DNA from: Xanthomonas codiaei
GTDB taxonomy: Bacteria; Pseudomonadota; Gammaproteobacteria; Xanthomonadales; Xanthomonadaceae
Reading direction: 5' to 3'
Length of the DNA: 32,829 nt
Assembly: GCF_002939785.1 (NCBI RefSeq)
Contig: NZ_MDEC01000014.1
Location: forward strand, 1-32,829
In this document: positions 1 through 8,137 of the stretch, in pieces
Layout of the letters: every line of letters begins with the position of its first letter
How positions within the stretch are numbered: the first letter of the stretch is position 1
Notes under the pieces: generated by a model
The model's database searches: none
Told to the model about the DNA's origin: nothing
Seen by the model: only the letters and a program-made list of their open reading frames with translations
Translations under genes and position numbers: made by a program

Positions 1-103
1 CCTGGCAGGACTCCACTTCGTCGTCTTCTCCATCCTCATGCTTGGAAATGCCGCGTCTCTATTTCAAAGTTCATAACACGCTCTAGGCAGCAATACGCGC
101 CCG

Positions 104-679
104 ATGCCTTACCTGGATAGCAGCACCCAGCCACCGACGCCGGGTTTGTTCCAGCACAGCAAGAACGCGCATTTGCATGTCTCGCCGATCTCTGCACAAG
201 AGCTGGAGCAGGAGCTCCGTGCACGTGAAGCCCAATCGCAAGGAACATCAACTCAGCGCCTTCCGGCAGACCCAGGTCATGAGGATCACCAGCTCTACCG
301 GCAGATCAAGGATGGGGTGCAGAAGCTCGATACCGAACATGGCAGGCAGTGGGATGCATCAAGTGAGCGCATGACCGCCAGCCTGCTTGCGCTAGCGAAA
401 GAGGAAGGACTGTCGCGGGTGGACCATGTCGTTCTCAATACCCCCACGTCCAAGCTGGCCGGCGGCGAAAGGGTCTTCGTCGTGCAGGGCGCTCTGAATG
501 ACCCGGCTCACCAGCGTGCCTATATGCCAACCGTGGACGCCGTGCAGACACCAGAGACCCGGTCGTTCGATCGCCTGCAGGCAATCAACCAGACTCAGGC
601 CCAGGCGCGCGAACAGCAGCAGGCGCTGGAGCAGTCCCAGCAAGCCGTCAGCCAGGCTGGTCCGTCGATGACGCGCTGA
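104..679 (+). CDS. XVIPCD-domain protein, probable T4SS-effector-type C-terminal module without toxin domain
   Basis: 191 residues. Residues about 57-165 look like the Xanthomonas VirD4-interacting conserved domain (XVIPCD), the C-terminal secretion signal of antibacterial type IV effectors: LYRQIKDGVQKLD, then SERM, GLSRVDHVVLN, VFVVQG and LNDPAHQRAYM, followed by a Gln-rich tail (about 161-185). Known effectors of this class carry a lytic or other toxin domain in front of XVIPCD; here the first 56 residues are short and low in complexity, with no recognisable enzyme. An in-frame TAA at 74-76 limits extension upstream, and no strong ribosome-binding site precedes the ATG. It is convergent with cheA and unrelated to the flagellar genes. 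It could be a trimmed effector remnant, an adaptor-like orphan, or the 3' part of a gene broken just outside the window. Family call fairly sure; function open. Confidence 0.75.
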   Translation: MPYLDSSTQPPTPGLFQHSKNAHLHVSPISAQELEQELRAREAQSQGTSTQRLPADPGHEDHQLYRQIKDGVQKLDTEHGRQWDASSERMTASLLALAKEEGLSRVDHVVLNTPTSKLAGGERVFVVQGALNDPAHQRAYMPTVDAVQTPETRSFDRLQAINQTQAQAREQQQALEQSQQAVSQAGPSMTR

Positions 680-775
680 GTGTTTCGCAACGAGATAACG
701 GGGGAGAAATAACAGTCCCCTAGGACAATAAGGGAGAGGCGTTGGCCGGACTGCTGCAGCGCTGGCAATCCATCG

Positions 776-912
776 CCTTCTCCCGCGCGTGGGAGAAGGT
801 GGCGCACAGCGCCGGATGAGGGCGGTTGAGGTCGTGCGCTGCATCTGGGGACAACGCGAGACCGCTGCCCCCATCCGCCCTCCGGGCACCTTCCCCCGCA
901 AGCGGGGGAAGG
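776..912. repeat. Paired Xanthomonas-type palindromic repeat
   Basis: Two palindromes in one unit. The first, 776-799, is CCTTCTCCC-gcgcgt-GGGAGAAGG. The second, 889-912, is CCTTCCCCCGC-aa-GCGGGGGAAGG. They are joined by a GGCGC.CAGCGCCGGATGAGGG segment and a CCCCCATCCGCC segment, the same building blocks as in the two tandem arrays elsewhere in the window, but here there is only one copy. No coding content. Confidence 0.85.
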
Positions 913-989
913 TGGAACGGTCGCGGGAAAAAGGAGGAACCCATGCGGGAAATCGTCTGCACGAGCGCGCAGCGAGATCTTCGGAAACG

Positions 990-1016
990 ACAACGGCCGC
1001 TGTGTGCGGCCGTTGT
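990..1016 (-). terminator. Probable intrinsic terminator after cheA
   Basis: A perfect 11-bp stem, ACAACGGCCGC (990-1000) with GCGGCCGTTGT (1006-1016), and a 5-base loop. Read on the minus strand it lies about 40 bases after the cheA stop and is followed by CGTTTCC, a short T run. It would close the flhF-cheA operon; the symmetric stem could also work for the plus-strand gene, though without a T run on that side. Confidence 0.65.
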
Positions 1017-1057
1017 CATCACTCAGGCAACCGGGGGCGTATCCCGAATCCCGAAGC

Positions 1058-2710
1058 TCAATGATCGCTAGAGCGCAAGCCATCCACATCCAGGATCAGC
1101 GCCATGCGGCCGTCGCCGATCAGGGTGGCGCCGGCGTAGCCGGGCAGGCCGCGCAGGGCACGGGGCAGGGGTTTGATCACCACTTCCTCGCGGCCGCGGA
1201 CCTGGTCCACTACCAGGCCGAAGCGGGTTTCGCCAGCCTGCAGCAGCACCACGGTCAGCAGCGGCGGCTGGTCCGCCGTCACGCCCAGCCAGCGGCGCAG
1301 GTCGATCAGCGGCAGCGTGTGCGAGCGGCGATCCAGCACGGCGCGGCCGTCGAACCAGCCCAGCGAGGTCTGCGGTGCGTGCAGCACTTCCACCACGCGC
1401 GCCAGCGGCAAGGCGTAGACGGCTTCGCCGGCCTGCACCAGCAGGGTCGGCAGGATGGCCAGGGTCAGCGGCACGCGGATCATGAAGCGGCTGCCGCGGC
1501 CCAGTTCGGACTGGATCTGGATCTGGCCGCTGAGTTCGCGGATGCGCGACTGCACCACGTCCATGCCCACGCCGCGGCCGGAGATATCGGTGACCTCGGC
1601 CTTGGTCGAAAAGCCCGGCATGAAGATCAGGTGCAGGCACTCGTCGGTGCTCAGGCGCGCGGCGGCCTCGGCGTCGATCAGGCCCTTGCCGCGGGCGATC
1701 TCGCGCAGGCGCTCGGGGTCGATGCCGGCGCCGTCGTCCTGGATTTCGATACTGACGTAGTCGCCTTCCTGCTGCGCGGACAGGCGCACATGGCCGCTAC
1801 GCGGCTTGCCGGTGGCTTCGCGCAGGGCCGGCGATTCGATGCCGTGGTCGATGGCATTGCGCACCAGGTGCACCAACGGGTCGGCCAGGGCTTCGACCAG
1901 GTTGCGGTCCAGCTCCGTCTCGGCGCCGATCAATTCCAGCTCCACTTCCTTGGACAGGGTGCGCGCGACATCGCGGGCCACCTTGGGGAAGCGCGCGAAC
2001 ACCTTGCTGACCGGCTGCATGCGGGTGCGCATGACGGCGGTCTGCAGGCGCGCGGTGGCGATGTCCAGCGTGCTCACCGCGCGGTCGAGTTCTTCGTCGC
2101 GCAGGCGGGTGCGCAAGGTCTTGAGGCGATTGCGCGAGAGCACCAGTTCGCCGATCAGGTTGACGATGGCATCCAGGCGCTTGGTGTCCACGCGCACGGT
2201 CTGTTCGGCTTCGGCACCGGCCTTGGCGGCCGCCTTGGGGCCGGCCTTGGTGCCGGGCGCCGCGGGTGCGTGGGCATCATCGTGTGCCGGAGCGGCAGCG
2301 GCCTTGGGCGCCGCCTTGACCGCTGGCGGGCCGCTCTTGGCATCGAACTGCGCAATCAGCGTGGCCGGTGCGTGCGGCACGGGTTCGCCCGAGCCCATCG
2401 CGTCCAGCATGGCCTGCAGATAATCCAGTGACTGCTGCGCGGCATCGAAGTGATGCGCCTGCAGCACTGCCTGGCCAGAGCGCGCCATGCCCAGGGTTTC
2501 CTCGGCGGCGTGGCACAGCTCCACCATGGGCTTGATCGCCAGGAAGCCGGCGCCGCCCTTGAGGGTGTGGAAGCCGCGGAACACCGCGTTGAGCTGGTCG
2601 GCTTCGTCTGGCGCCTGTTCCAGCGACACCAGCTGTTCGCCGAGGCGGTCCAGGATCTCCTGGGCCTCGACGATGAAATCGGCAGCAATATCGTCTGGAA
2701 CGGCACTCAT
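1058..2710 (-). CDS. cheA: Chemotaxis histidine kinase CheA (short form lacking P2)
   Basis: 550 residues. CheA autophosphorylates in response to receptor arrays and passes the phosphate to CheY. Visible in order: HPt/P1 domain (about 8-105) with phospho-acceptor His48 in FHTLKGGAGF; an Ala/Pro/Lys-rich linker (about 110-168); P3 dimerisation helices from about 170; P4 kinase with N-box HLVRNAIDHGIE (281-292), G1 DDGAGID (325-331) and G2 GRGVGMDVV (378-386); then a CheW-like P5 domain to the end. No room is left for a CheY-binding P2 domain, so the protein is shorter than the roughly 650-residue classical form. ATG start, 2 bases after the cheZ stop. Last gene of the flhF-led unit. No cheW, receptor, cheR or cheB is present in the window, so coupling proteins must be encoded elsewhere. 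Confidence 0.96.
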   Translation of the reverse strand: MSAVPDDIAADFIVEAQEILDRLGEQLVSLEQAPDEADQLNAVFRGFHTLKGGAGFLAIKPMVELCHAAEETLGMARSGQAVLQAHHFDAAQQSLDYLQAMLDAMGSGEPVPHAPATLIAQFDAKSGPPAVKAAPKAAAAPAHDDAHAPAAPGTKAGPKAAAKAGAEAEQTVRVDTKRLDAIVNLIGELVLSRNRLKTLRTRLRDEELDRAVSTLDIATARLQTAVMRTRMQPVSKVFARFPKVARDVARTLSKEVELELIGAETELDRNLVEALADPLVHLVRNAIDHGIESPALREATGKPRSGHVRLSAQQEGDYVSIEIQDDGAGIDPERLREIARGKGLIDAEAAARLSTDECLHLIFMPGFSTKAEVTDISGRGVGMDVVQSRIRELSGQIQIQSELGRGSRFMIRVPLTLAILPTLLVQAGEAVYALPLARVVEVLHAPQTSLGWFDGRAVLDRRSHTLPLIDLRRWLGVTADQPPLLTVVLLQAGETRFGLVVDQVRGREEVVIKPLPRALRGLPGYAGATLIGDGRMALILDVDGLRSSDH

Positions 2711-2712
2711 GG

Positions 2713-3339
2713 TTACAACCCCAATCCGGACAGCAGGTCGTCGGCGTCGTCCTGCGACACCGCGTGACGGTCCAGGCCCTTGACTGCAGGACCGGCAAGA
2801 CCGCCGTCGTCTTTCTTCGGTTCGGTGTTCTTCGGCGGCAGGCCGAGCGCACCGAAGCCCTCGTGCACGCGCCGCACGATCCCGGCCACGCGGCGGATGA
2901 TCTGCCCGCTGAGGTCCTGGTAGCTCTGCGCCAGCGACAGCTCGGTGAGGTTATGGCGCATCTTGTCCATCAGCGCGCCCTGGTCCTGATTCAGGCCACC
3001 GTCGCGCAGCTGGTTGGCCAGCACGCGGCACTCCTCGACCAGGTCCAGCGTGCGATGGCTGGCCTTTTCGGTCATTTCCACCACGTGGTCCAGGCGCGAG
3101 CAGGCATCGTCCAGTTCGCCGGCTTCTTCGGGCAACGTGGGCAATTCGCCCAGGGCTTGTCCGAGTTCGCGGGCGAGCCGGCTCAGGCTCTGCATCATCG
3201 GGCGTGTGCGCAGGGCGGCGAGGTGATCGACCTCGCGACGCCAGGCGATCTGGTCACCGCTTTCCAGTGCATCGAGCGCGCTTTGCAGGCGCTCGATCAA
3301 CGCGGCACGTTCGGCATCGGCTTCCACGGTGGCGTTCAT
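2713..3339 (-). CDS. cheZ: CheY-P phosphatase CheZ
   Basis: 208 residues from the ATG at 3339, which overlaps the cheY stop by one base (TGATG). CheZ dephosphorylates CheY-P and so ends the motor-switching signal. The catalytic helix is clear in LAQSYQDLSGQIIRRV, which matches the Escherichia coli region holding the essential Asp and Gln. The C-terminal tail DDADDLLSGLGL matches the CheY-P-tethering peptide. The middle is a long helical hairpin rich in Leu, Glu and Arg. A longer frame runs 32 codons upstream inside cheY but is only a cheY shadow. CheZ is typical of beta- and gammaproteobacteria, and its place between cheY and cheA fits one signalling unit. Confidence 0.95.
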   Translation of the reverse strand: MNATVEADAERAALIERLQSALDALESGDQIAWRREVDHLAALRTRPMMQSLSRLARELGQALGELPTLPEEAGELDDACSRLDHVVEMTEKASHRTLDLVEECRVLANQLRDGGLNQDQGALMDKMRHNLTELSLAQSYQDLSGQIIRRVAGIVRRVHEGFGALGLPPKNTEPKKDDGGLAGPAVKGLDRHAVSQDDADDLLSGLGL

Positions 3340-3731
3340 CAGGCGGTCGCCGCCAGACGTTCGAACACCTTGCCCAGCTTCTCTTCCAGCGTCTGGGCGG
3401 TGAACGGCTTGATGATGTAGCCGTTCACGCCGCACTGCGCGGCTTCGATGATCTGCTCGCGCTTGGCTTCGGCGGTCACCATCATCACCGGCAGGTGCTT
3501 GAGCTTGGCGTCGGCGCGGATGTTGCGCAGCAGGTCGATGCCGGTCATGCCGGGCATGTTCCAGTCCGTCACCACGAAGTCGAACGGGCCCGCGCGCAGC
3601 GCAGCCAGCGCGCTGTTGCCGTCTTCGGCCTCTGCGGTATTGGTGAAGCCAAGATCCGCCAACAGATTCTTGACGATACGTCGCATCGTCGAGAAGTCGT
3701 CCACGATCAGGATCCGCATGTTCTTGTTCAC
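3339..3731 (-). CDS. cheY: Chemotaxis response regulator CheY
   Basis: 130 residues, a single receiver domain with no output domain. Key residues by count: acidic pair Asp11-Asp12, phospho-acceptor Asp56 in VVTDWNMPG, Thr86 in MMVTAE, Tyr105 and Lys108 in GYIIKPF. This is the diffusible switch protein that, when phosphorylated, binds FliM and reverses or pauses the motor. The start is GTG at 3731, chosen because AGGAG lies six bases upstream on the minus strand; an internal ATG at codon 5 lacks such a site. It follows fliA after 24 bases and overlaps cheZ by one base. Confidence 0.96.
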   Translation of the reverse strand: MNKNMRILIVDDFSTMRRIVKNLLADLGFTNTAEAEDGNSALAALRAGPFDFVVTDWNMPGMTGIDLLRNIRADAKLKHLPVMMVTAEAKREQIIEAAQCGVNGYIIKPFTAQTLEEKLGKVFERLAATA

Positions 3732-3755
3732 ATCAAGCTCCTAACACGAAAAAAA

Positions 3756-4523
3756 TCAATCGTCATTTTCGACACCGGCATCGGCCAGTTCGAATACCTT
3801 GAGGCGGCCGCGCAGACGCACCACGGCCTGGCCATGGATCTGGCACACGCGCGATTCGCTGACACCGAGCACGGCGCCGATTTCCTTCAGGTTCAATTCC
3901 TGTTCGTAGTACAGCGACAGCACCAGCTGCTCGCGCTCGGGCAACTGGCCGATGGCCTTGCCCAGCTCGCGGCCGAATTCGCCACGCTCCATCATCTGCT
4001 GCGGATTGGGCCCGCCCTTGGCGGTGGTGTCCAGCTCGCCGTGATCTTCGATGCGCGATTCCAGGCTCAGCACCTGGCCGCGCGCGGCATCTTCCATCAG
4101 GCGCAGATACTCCGGCAGCGGCATTTCCATCGCGGCGGCCACTTCGGTGGCGGCCGCGGCACGGCCGGTGTTCTGCTCGATCTTGCGCACTGCAGCAGCG
4201 GCGTCGCGGGCGCGGCGGTGCACCGAGCGCGGCACCCAGTCGCCACGGCGGATCTCGTCGATCATCGAGCCGCGGATACGGATCGAGGCATAGGTCTCGA
4301 ACGAGGCGCCCTGTTCGGAGTCGTAGCTGCGCGAGGCCTCGATCAGGCCGATCATGCCGGCCTGGATCAGGTCGTCCACTTCCACGCTCGCCGGCAGGCG
4401 GGCGGCCAGATGGTGGGCGATGCGGCGCACCAGGTCGGCGTGCTGGGTCACCACGTCGTTGGCGTTGTTGCGTTGGACGGCACGGTACTGCGCGGTGGCG
4501 CTCGTTGCGGTGGCGGTGCTCAT
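3756..4523 (-). CDS. fliA: Flagellar sigma factor sigma-28 FliA
   Basis: 255 residues. It directs RNA polymerase to late flagellar and chemotaxis promoters after the hook is built and FlgM is exported. Region 2 is seen from about residue 28 to 105, including DDLIQAGMIGLIEASRSYD, FETYASIRIRGSMIDEIRR and DWVPRSVHR. Region 3 follows, and region 4 near the C terminus has LPEREQLVLSLYYEQELNLKEIGAVLGVSESRVCQ in consecutive segments, ending in the helix-turn-helix. Its ATG overlaps the fleN stop by four bases (ATGA), so translation is probably coupled. Candidate target promoters in this window lie upstream of the three cyclic-di-GMP genes. No flgM is present here. Confidence 0.97.
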   Translation of the reverse strand: MSTATATSATAQYRAVQRNNANDVVTQHADLVRRIAHHLAARLPASVEVDDLIQAGMIGLIEASRSYDSEQGASFETYASIRIRGSMIDEIRRGDWVPRSVHRRARDAAAAVRKIEQNTGRAAAATEVAAAMEMPLPEYLRLMEDAARGQVLSLESRIEDHGELDTTAKGGPNPQQMMERGEFGRELGKAIGQLPEREQLVLSLYYEQELNLKEIGAVLGVSESRVCQIHGQAVVRLRGRLKVFELADAGVENDD

Positions 4524-5404
4524 GCGGCCACTCCCCGTTGAATGATGCGTTCGACAAAGAACTCGACGTTGCCGCGCGGCACGGTGGGGGCCTGCCAGCG
4601 CGAGGTACGGCGTGCGATTTCTGCGATGGCCTGCGCCGACGGACTGGCGGGGTAGGCCTTGATGACGGGTTGCTGGCGCTGTACCGACAGGCGCAACCAG
4701 TCGTCCTGCGGCACGTGGCCGAGGTAGTTCAGCGACACATCGCCGAGGAACTTCTCGCAGACGCGCGAGAGCTTGTCGTACAGCAGGCGGCCCTCGTTGG
4801 GGTCGCGCACCATGTTGGCGATGATCTGCAGGCGGTCCACGCCGCGTTCGCGCGAGAGCACCTTGATCAGCGCGTAGGCGTCGGTGATCGAGGCCGGCTC
4901 GTCGCAGACCACTACCACGGTGTCCTGGGCGGCCTGGCAGAAGGTCAGCACGCTGTCGGTGATGCCGGCGGCGGTGTCGATGACCATCACGTCCAGGTCG
5001 CGTTCCAGTTCGGAGAACACGTTGACCAGGCCGATGTGCTGGGCCGGGGCCAGTTCGGCCATGTGGCGGCGACCGGAGGCGGCCGGAACCACCAGCACGC
5101 CGCCGGGGCCTTCGATGATCACTTCATCGAGCGTGCAGCGGCCGGCGATCAGGTCGGCCAGGGTGTACTTGGGCGAGAGCCCCAAGACCACGTCCAGGTT
5201 GGCCAGGCCAAGGTCGGCGTCCAGCAGCAGCGTGCGTTTGCCCATGTCGGCAAGCGCTACGGCCAGGTTGGCGGAGATGTTGGTCTTGCCCACGCCGCCC
5301 TTGCCACCGGTCACGGCAATGGTGCGCACCGGGCCCAAAGGCTCGGGACGGGTCGCCGACAGGGGGAAGGCGTTGGTCAGCTTGGCGTATTCACGCGACT
5401 GCAT
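4520..5404 (-). CDS. fleN: MinD-like ATPase FleN/FlhG, flagellar number regulator
   Basis: 294 residues from the ATG at 5404, which lies within the last 14 bases of flhF; the frame is open further upstream but that part is a flhF shadow. The deviant Walker A GGKGGVGKT is at about 33-41 and the LDADLGLANLDVV segment follows at about 61-73, as in MinD/ParA ATPases. In polar flagellates such as Pseudomonas, FleN/FlhG restrains the activator FleQ and limits flagellar number, working against FlhF. Its coupling to flhF upstream and fliA downstream (4-base overlap) is the usual arrangement. Confidence 0.95.
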   Translation of the reverse strand: MQSREYAKLTNAFPLSATRPEPLGPVRTIAVTGGKGGVGKTNISANLAVALADMGKRTLLLDADLGLANLDVVLGLSPKYTLADLIAGRCTLDEVIIEGPGGVLVVPAASGRRHMAELAPAQHIGLVNVFSELERDLDVMVIDTAAGITDSVLTFCQAAQDTVVVVCDEPASITDAYALIKVLSRERGVDRLQIIANMVRDPNEGRLLYDKLSRVCEKFLGDVSLNYLGHVPQDDWLRLSVQRQQPVIKAYPASPSAQAIAEIARRTSRWQAPTVPRGNVEFFVERIIQRGVAA

Positions 5405-7082
5405 GGTTGTGCTCCGGAGTACAGGGCTTATCGGCAGCGCGCCGCAAATCTTCAAGACGAAGAACGAGACTGGCGGCATTGGCGCGGTGCAGGTCGTCGG
5501 GGACCCGCTGTCCGTCAGTCACCCAGGTGATGGGCATTTGGTGATCGACCACCACCGACAAGGCGCTGCCGAAGCGGCCGGTCTCGTCGAGTTTGGTCAG
5601 CACCACGCCTTGGGGCTTGGCGTGGGCGAAGCGGCGCACGACCTCGTCAAGGTCGGCGAAATGGGAGTTGGCGGGCAGCACCAGCAGCGAGGTGACCTGC
5701 TGGGCGGCGCGCAGCCAGTTCAGCTGGGCGGCCAGGGCGCGGTCGCGCTGGCCCATGCCGGCGGTGTCGATCAGCACCAGCTTGTAGTCGCGCAGGCGGT
5801 CCAGCAGCTCGAGCAGGCTTTCGGCGCTGTCGGCCTCGTGCACTGCGATGCCGAGCTGACGGCCGTAGCTATGCAGCTGCTCGCGGCCGCCGACGCGCAG
5901 GGTGTCGGTGGTGACCAGGGCCACGTCGCGCGGGGCGTGCTGGGCGGCGAAGCGCTGCGCCAGCTTGGCGATGGTGGTGGTCTTGCCGGCACCGGTCGGG
6001 CCGACCAGGGCGATCACGCCGCCGCGTTCCAGCGGGTCGACCGGGGCCACCGGCAGGCGCTTGGACAGCAGGCCCAGCATCAGCCCGCGGCCACGGTGCA
6101 ATTCGGTATCGGCCGGGATCTGCATGGCGACGTCGCGGGTCAGGCCGGCGTCGAAGCCATAGTCGTCCATCAGTTCCAGCGCCTGCGCACGCACCGGGGA
6201 GCCACGCAGGCGCTCGTCGGTGAGGCGGTTCATTTCGCGCTCGATCATCTGCCGCATCAGCGCCAGCTCGCCGCGCAGCTGCTTCAGTTCTTCGTCGTTC
6301 TGCGGGATCGGCGCGGCAGCCACCGGCACTGCGGCCAGCGCAGCGGGGGCGGGCGGGGCGACCACGATCGGCGGCAGCGCGGCCGGCGGCAGGATCTGCG
6401 GCAGGGCGTCGTCCAGATCGAAATCGGCTTCGTCGTCGAAGGCGTCGTCGTCCTGGTCCTGGGCGGCGTAGGCGGGGGTGGGGGCGGCAACCGTGGCGGC
6501 CACGACCGGGGCCGGGGTCGGGGCGGCCTGCACGGCCGGGCGCTGCACCGGGGCGGTGGTCAAAAAGTCGGCGAACAGTTGCTCCGGCACCGCCGACAGC
6601 GCGTGTTCCTGGCGCTGCACCACCGGCGCGGCCAGTTCCTGCACGGCCGGCATCGGCGCGGCGCTGCGGATCGGGGTGGCGACCGGGGCCTGGCGCGGCA
6701 CGCTGGCCGGCTGGCGCAGGGCCATGGCGGCAATCATGTCTTCGGCGGCGCTGGCCACGCGCTGGCGGTGGCTCATTCCGGTCTCGGCAGCCGGCTTCAG
6801 CGGGGCGTGGACCGGCGCTGCGGGACGGGCGGCAGCCTGCACCGGCTGGGCCGGAGCCTGCTGCACGGGAGCCTGCTGCACCGGCGCGGCGGCGGCCGGG
6901 GTTTCGCGGGCGGTTTCCAGGGCGCGCTGCACCAGCTCTTCGTCGTAGTTGCTGGCGGCGACGATCTCGATGCCTTCGGCGGTACGACGGTTGGACAGGA
7001 TCACGGCATCCGGGCCGTGTTCCTCACGCACCATGCGGAATGCGGTGCGCATATCCGGGGCGACAAAGCGTTTGATCTTCAT
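5391..7082 (-). CDS. flhF: SRP-like GTPase FlhF, polar flagellum placement factor
   Basis: 563 residues. FlhF marks the cell pole where the flagellum is assembled. The N-terminal B domain begins MKIKRFVAPDMRTAF and becomes a long Ala/Pro/Val/Gln-rich linker (about 60-270). The NG GTPase domain has G1 GPTGAGKT (361-368), TTDTLRVGG (about 390-399), DTAG (439-442) and TKLD (496-499). The ATG at 7082 has GGAGG eight bases upstream; the frame stays open to 7781 only because the repeat array upstream contains no stop in it. The last 14 bases overlap fleN. A sigma-54 promoter match lies about 150 bases upstream of the start, so this is the longest leader of the five units. Confidence 0.96.
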   Translation of the reverse strand: MKIKRFVAPDMRTAFRMVREEHGPDAVILSNRRTAEGIEIVAASNYDEELVQRALETARETPAAAAPVQQAPVQQAPAQPVQAAARPAAPVHAPLKPAAETGMSHRQRVASAAEDMIAAMALRQPASVPRQAPVATPIRSAAPMPAVQELAAPVVQRQEHALSAVPEQLFADFLTTAPVQRPAVQAAPTPAPVVAATVAAPTPAYAAQDQDDDAFDDEADFDLDDALPQILPPAALPPIVVAPPAPAALAAVPVAAAPIPQNDEELKQLRGELALMRQMIEREMNRLTDERLRGSPVRAQALELMDDYGFDAGLTRDVAMQIPADTELHRGRGLMLGLLSKRLPVAPVDPLERGGVIALVGPTGAGKTTTIAKLAQRFAAQHAPRDVALVTTDTLRVGGREQLHSYGRQLGIAVHEADSAESLLELLDRLRDYKLVLIDTAGMGQRDRALAAQLNWLRAAQQVTSLLVLPANSHFADLDEVVRRFAHAKPQGVVLTKLDETGRFGSALSVVVDHQMPITWVTDGQRVPDDLHRANAASLVLRLEDLRRAADKPCTPEHNHAVA

Positions 7083-7240
7083 GCCAGTTGCCTCCAGGAA
7101 CGGGACCCGCCGGACGCCGGACGGGTGCGGGTTGAATGTGGGTGTGTTGCCAGCGTCATGAGTTGCCTGTCCCGTGGGTAGTTCCAAGTCCTGCCATCCG
7201 CCCCGCAGCGGTGGTGCTGTCTGCGGTCTCGCCAGAGCTA

Positions 7241-7257
7241 ATGCATGCGGTGTGCCA
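7241..7257 (-). promoter_or_regulatory. Sigma-54 (RpoN) promoter of flhF operon
   Basis: Minus-strand TGGCACACCGCATGCAT, with GG and GC separated by ten bases as required for RpoN. The -12 C is at 7243, which places the expected transcript start near 7231 and gives a 149-base leader before flhF. Confidence 0.8.
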
Positions 7258-7323
7258 AAACCGCAGCGCTGGATTTCTGGCGCTCGCTCAGGACGCTGGC
7301 GCGTGCGGCGGCTTCCCCTGCGG

Positions 7324-8135
7324 CCCCCATCCGCCCTTCGCGCACCTTCCCCCGCAGGCGGGGGAAGGGAGCGACGTTGGCCTGAAGCTGCTGCAGCGCA
7401 GGCAACCGATTGCCTTCTCCCGCATGTGGGAGAAGGTGGCGCGCAGCGCCGGATGAGGGGGCTTCTGGTGCCGTGCGAGTCACACCTGCGGGAACATCGC
7501 CAGGCGGCTGCCCCCCATCCGCCCTTCGGGCACCTTCCCCCGCAGGCGGGGGAAGGGAGCGGTTGGTCCGACACGCCGCTGCAGCGCTGGCAACCGATTG
7601 CCTTCTCCCGCGTGTGGGAGAAGGTGGCGCGCAGCGCCGGATGAGGGGGGCTCCCGGTGCCGTGCGAGTCACACCTGCGGGAACATCGCCAGGCGGCTGC
7701 CCCCATCCGCCTTTCGGGCACCTTCCCCCGCAGGCGAGGGAAGGGAGCGGTTGGTCCGACACGCCGCTGCAGCGCTGGCAACCGATTGCCTTCTCCCGCG
7801 TGTGGGAGAAGGTGGCGTGCAGCGCCGGATGAGGGGGGCTCCCGGTGCCGTGCGAGTCACATCTGCGGGAACATCGCCAGGCGGCTGCCCCCATCCGCCT
7901 TTCGGGCACCTTCCCCCGCAGGCGAGGGAAGGGAGCGGTTGGTCCGACACGCTGCTGCAGCGCTGGCAACCCATCGCCTCCTCCCGCGTGCGGGAGAAGG
8001 TGGCGCGCAGCGCCGGATGAGGGGGCTCCTGGTGCCGTGCGAGTCACACCTGCGGGAACATCGCCAGACGGCCGCCCCCCCCATCCGCCCTTCGGGCACC
8101 TCCCCCCGTAGGCGGGGGAAGGGAGAGGCGTTGGT
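7324..8135. repeat. Tandem array of 188-bp palindrome-bearing units (4.3 copies)
   Basis: Units begin with CCCCCATCCG at 7324, 7512, 7700, 7888 and 8078, so the period is 188, 188, 188 and 190 bases; the fifth copy is cut short by the end of flhA. Each full unit carries a CCTTCCCCCGC/GCGGGGGAAGG palindrome, a spacer with GACACGC.GCTGCAGCGC, a CCTTCTCCC/GGGAGAAGG palindrome, the GGCGC.CAGCGCCGGATGAGGG segment and a second spacer with GTGCGAGTCACA. The spacers are nearly the same from copy to copy, so the array grew by local duplication. Its palindromes follow flhA directly and may also end transcription of flhB-flhA. Confidence 0.92.
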
Positions 8136-8137
8136 CC

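Larger units (their letters stand above)
680..1057. other. Intergenic gap between convergent XVIPCD gene and cheA
   Basis: A 378-base gap without a convincing gene. It holds two palindromes of the class that is also tandemly repeated at 7324-8135 and 32314-32829, and then a GC-rich hairpin that can end cheA transcription. Open frames across it follow the repeats and encode nothing recognisable. Confidence 0.7.
7083..8137. other. Intergenic region flhA-flhF with promoter and tandem array
   Basis: A gap of 1055 bases without a gene. The flhF-proximal part (7083-7323) holds the leader and the sigma-54 promoter; the rest is the 188-bp tandem array. Open frames here in several registers follow the repeat periodicity and look like no protein family. 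Confidence 0.8.

Noticed and set aside
1..103. C terminus of an upstream gene
   Set aside because: Two plus-strand frames end here (stops at 74-76 and 84-86) and neither can be identified from so few codons.
696..722. Terminator after the XVIPCD gene
   Set aside because: Only a GGGG...CCCC pairing with a long loop and no T run; too weak to call.
4884..7181. 765-codon plus-strand open frame antisense to flhF and fleN
   Set aside because: Shadow; Gly/Arg/His-rich, no family.
7083..7781. N-terminal extension of FlhF
   Set aside because: The frame is open, but the sequence is repeat-derived; the ATG at 7082 has GGAGG and the family N terminus MKIKRF.
7238..8047. Protein-coding repeats in the flhA-flhF gap
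   Set aside because: Open frames exist in several registers on both strands and mirror the DNA repeat; no start signals or domain.
7324..8135. CRISPR array
   Set aside because: Regular spacing, but the unit is 188 bases, spacers are the same in each copy and no cas genes are present; it is a plain tandem duplication.
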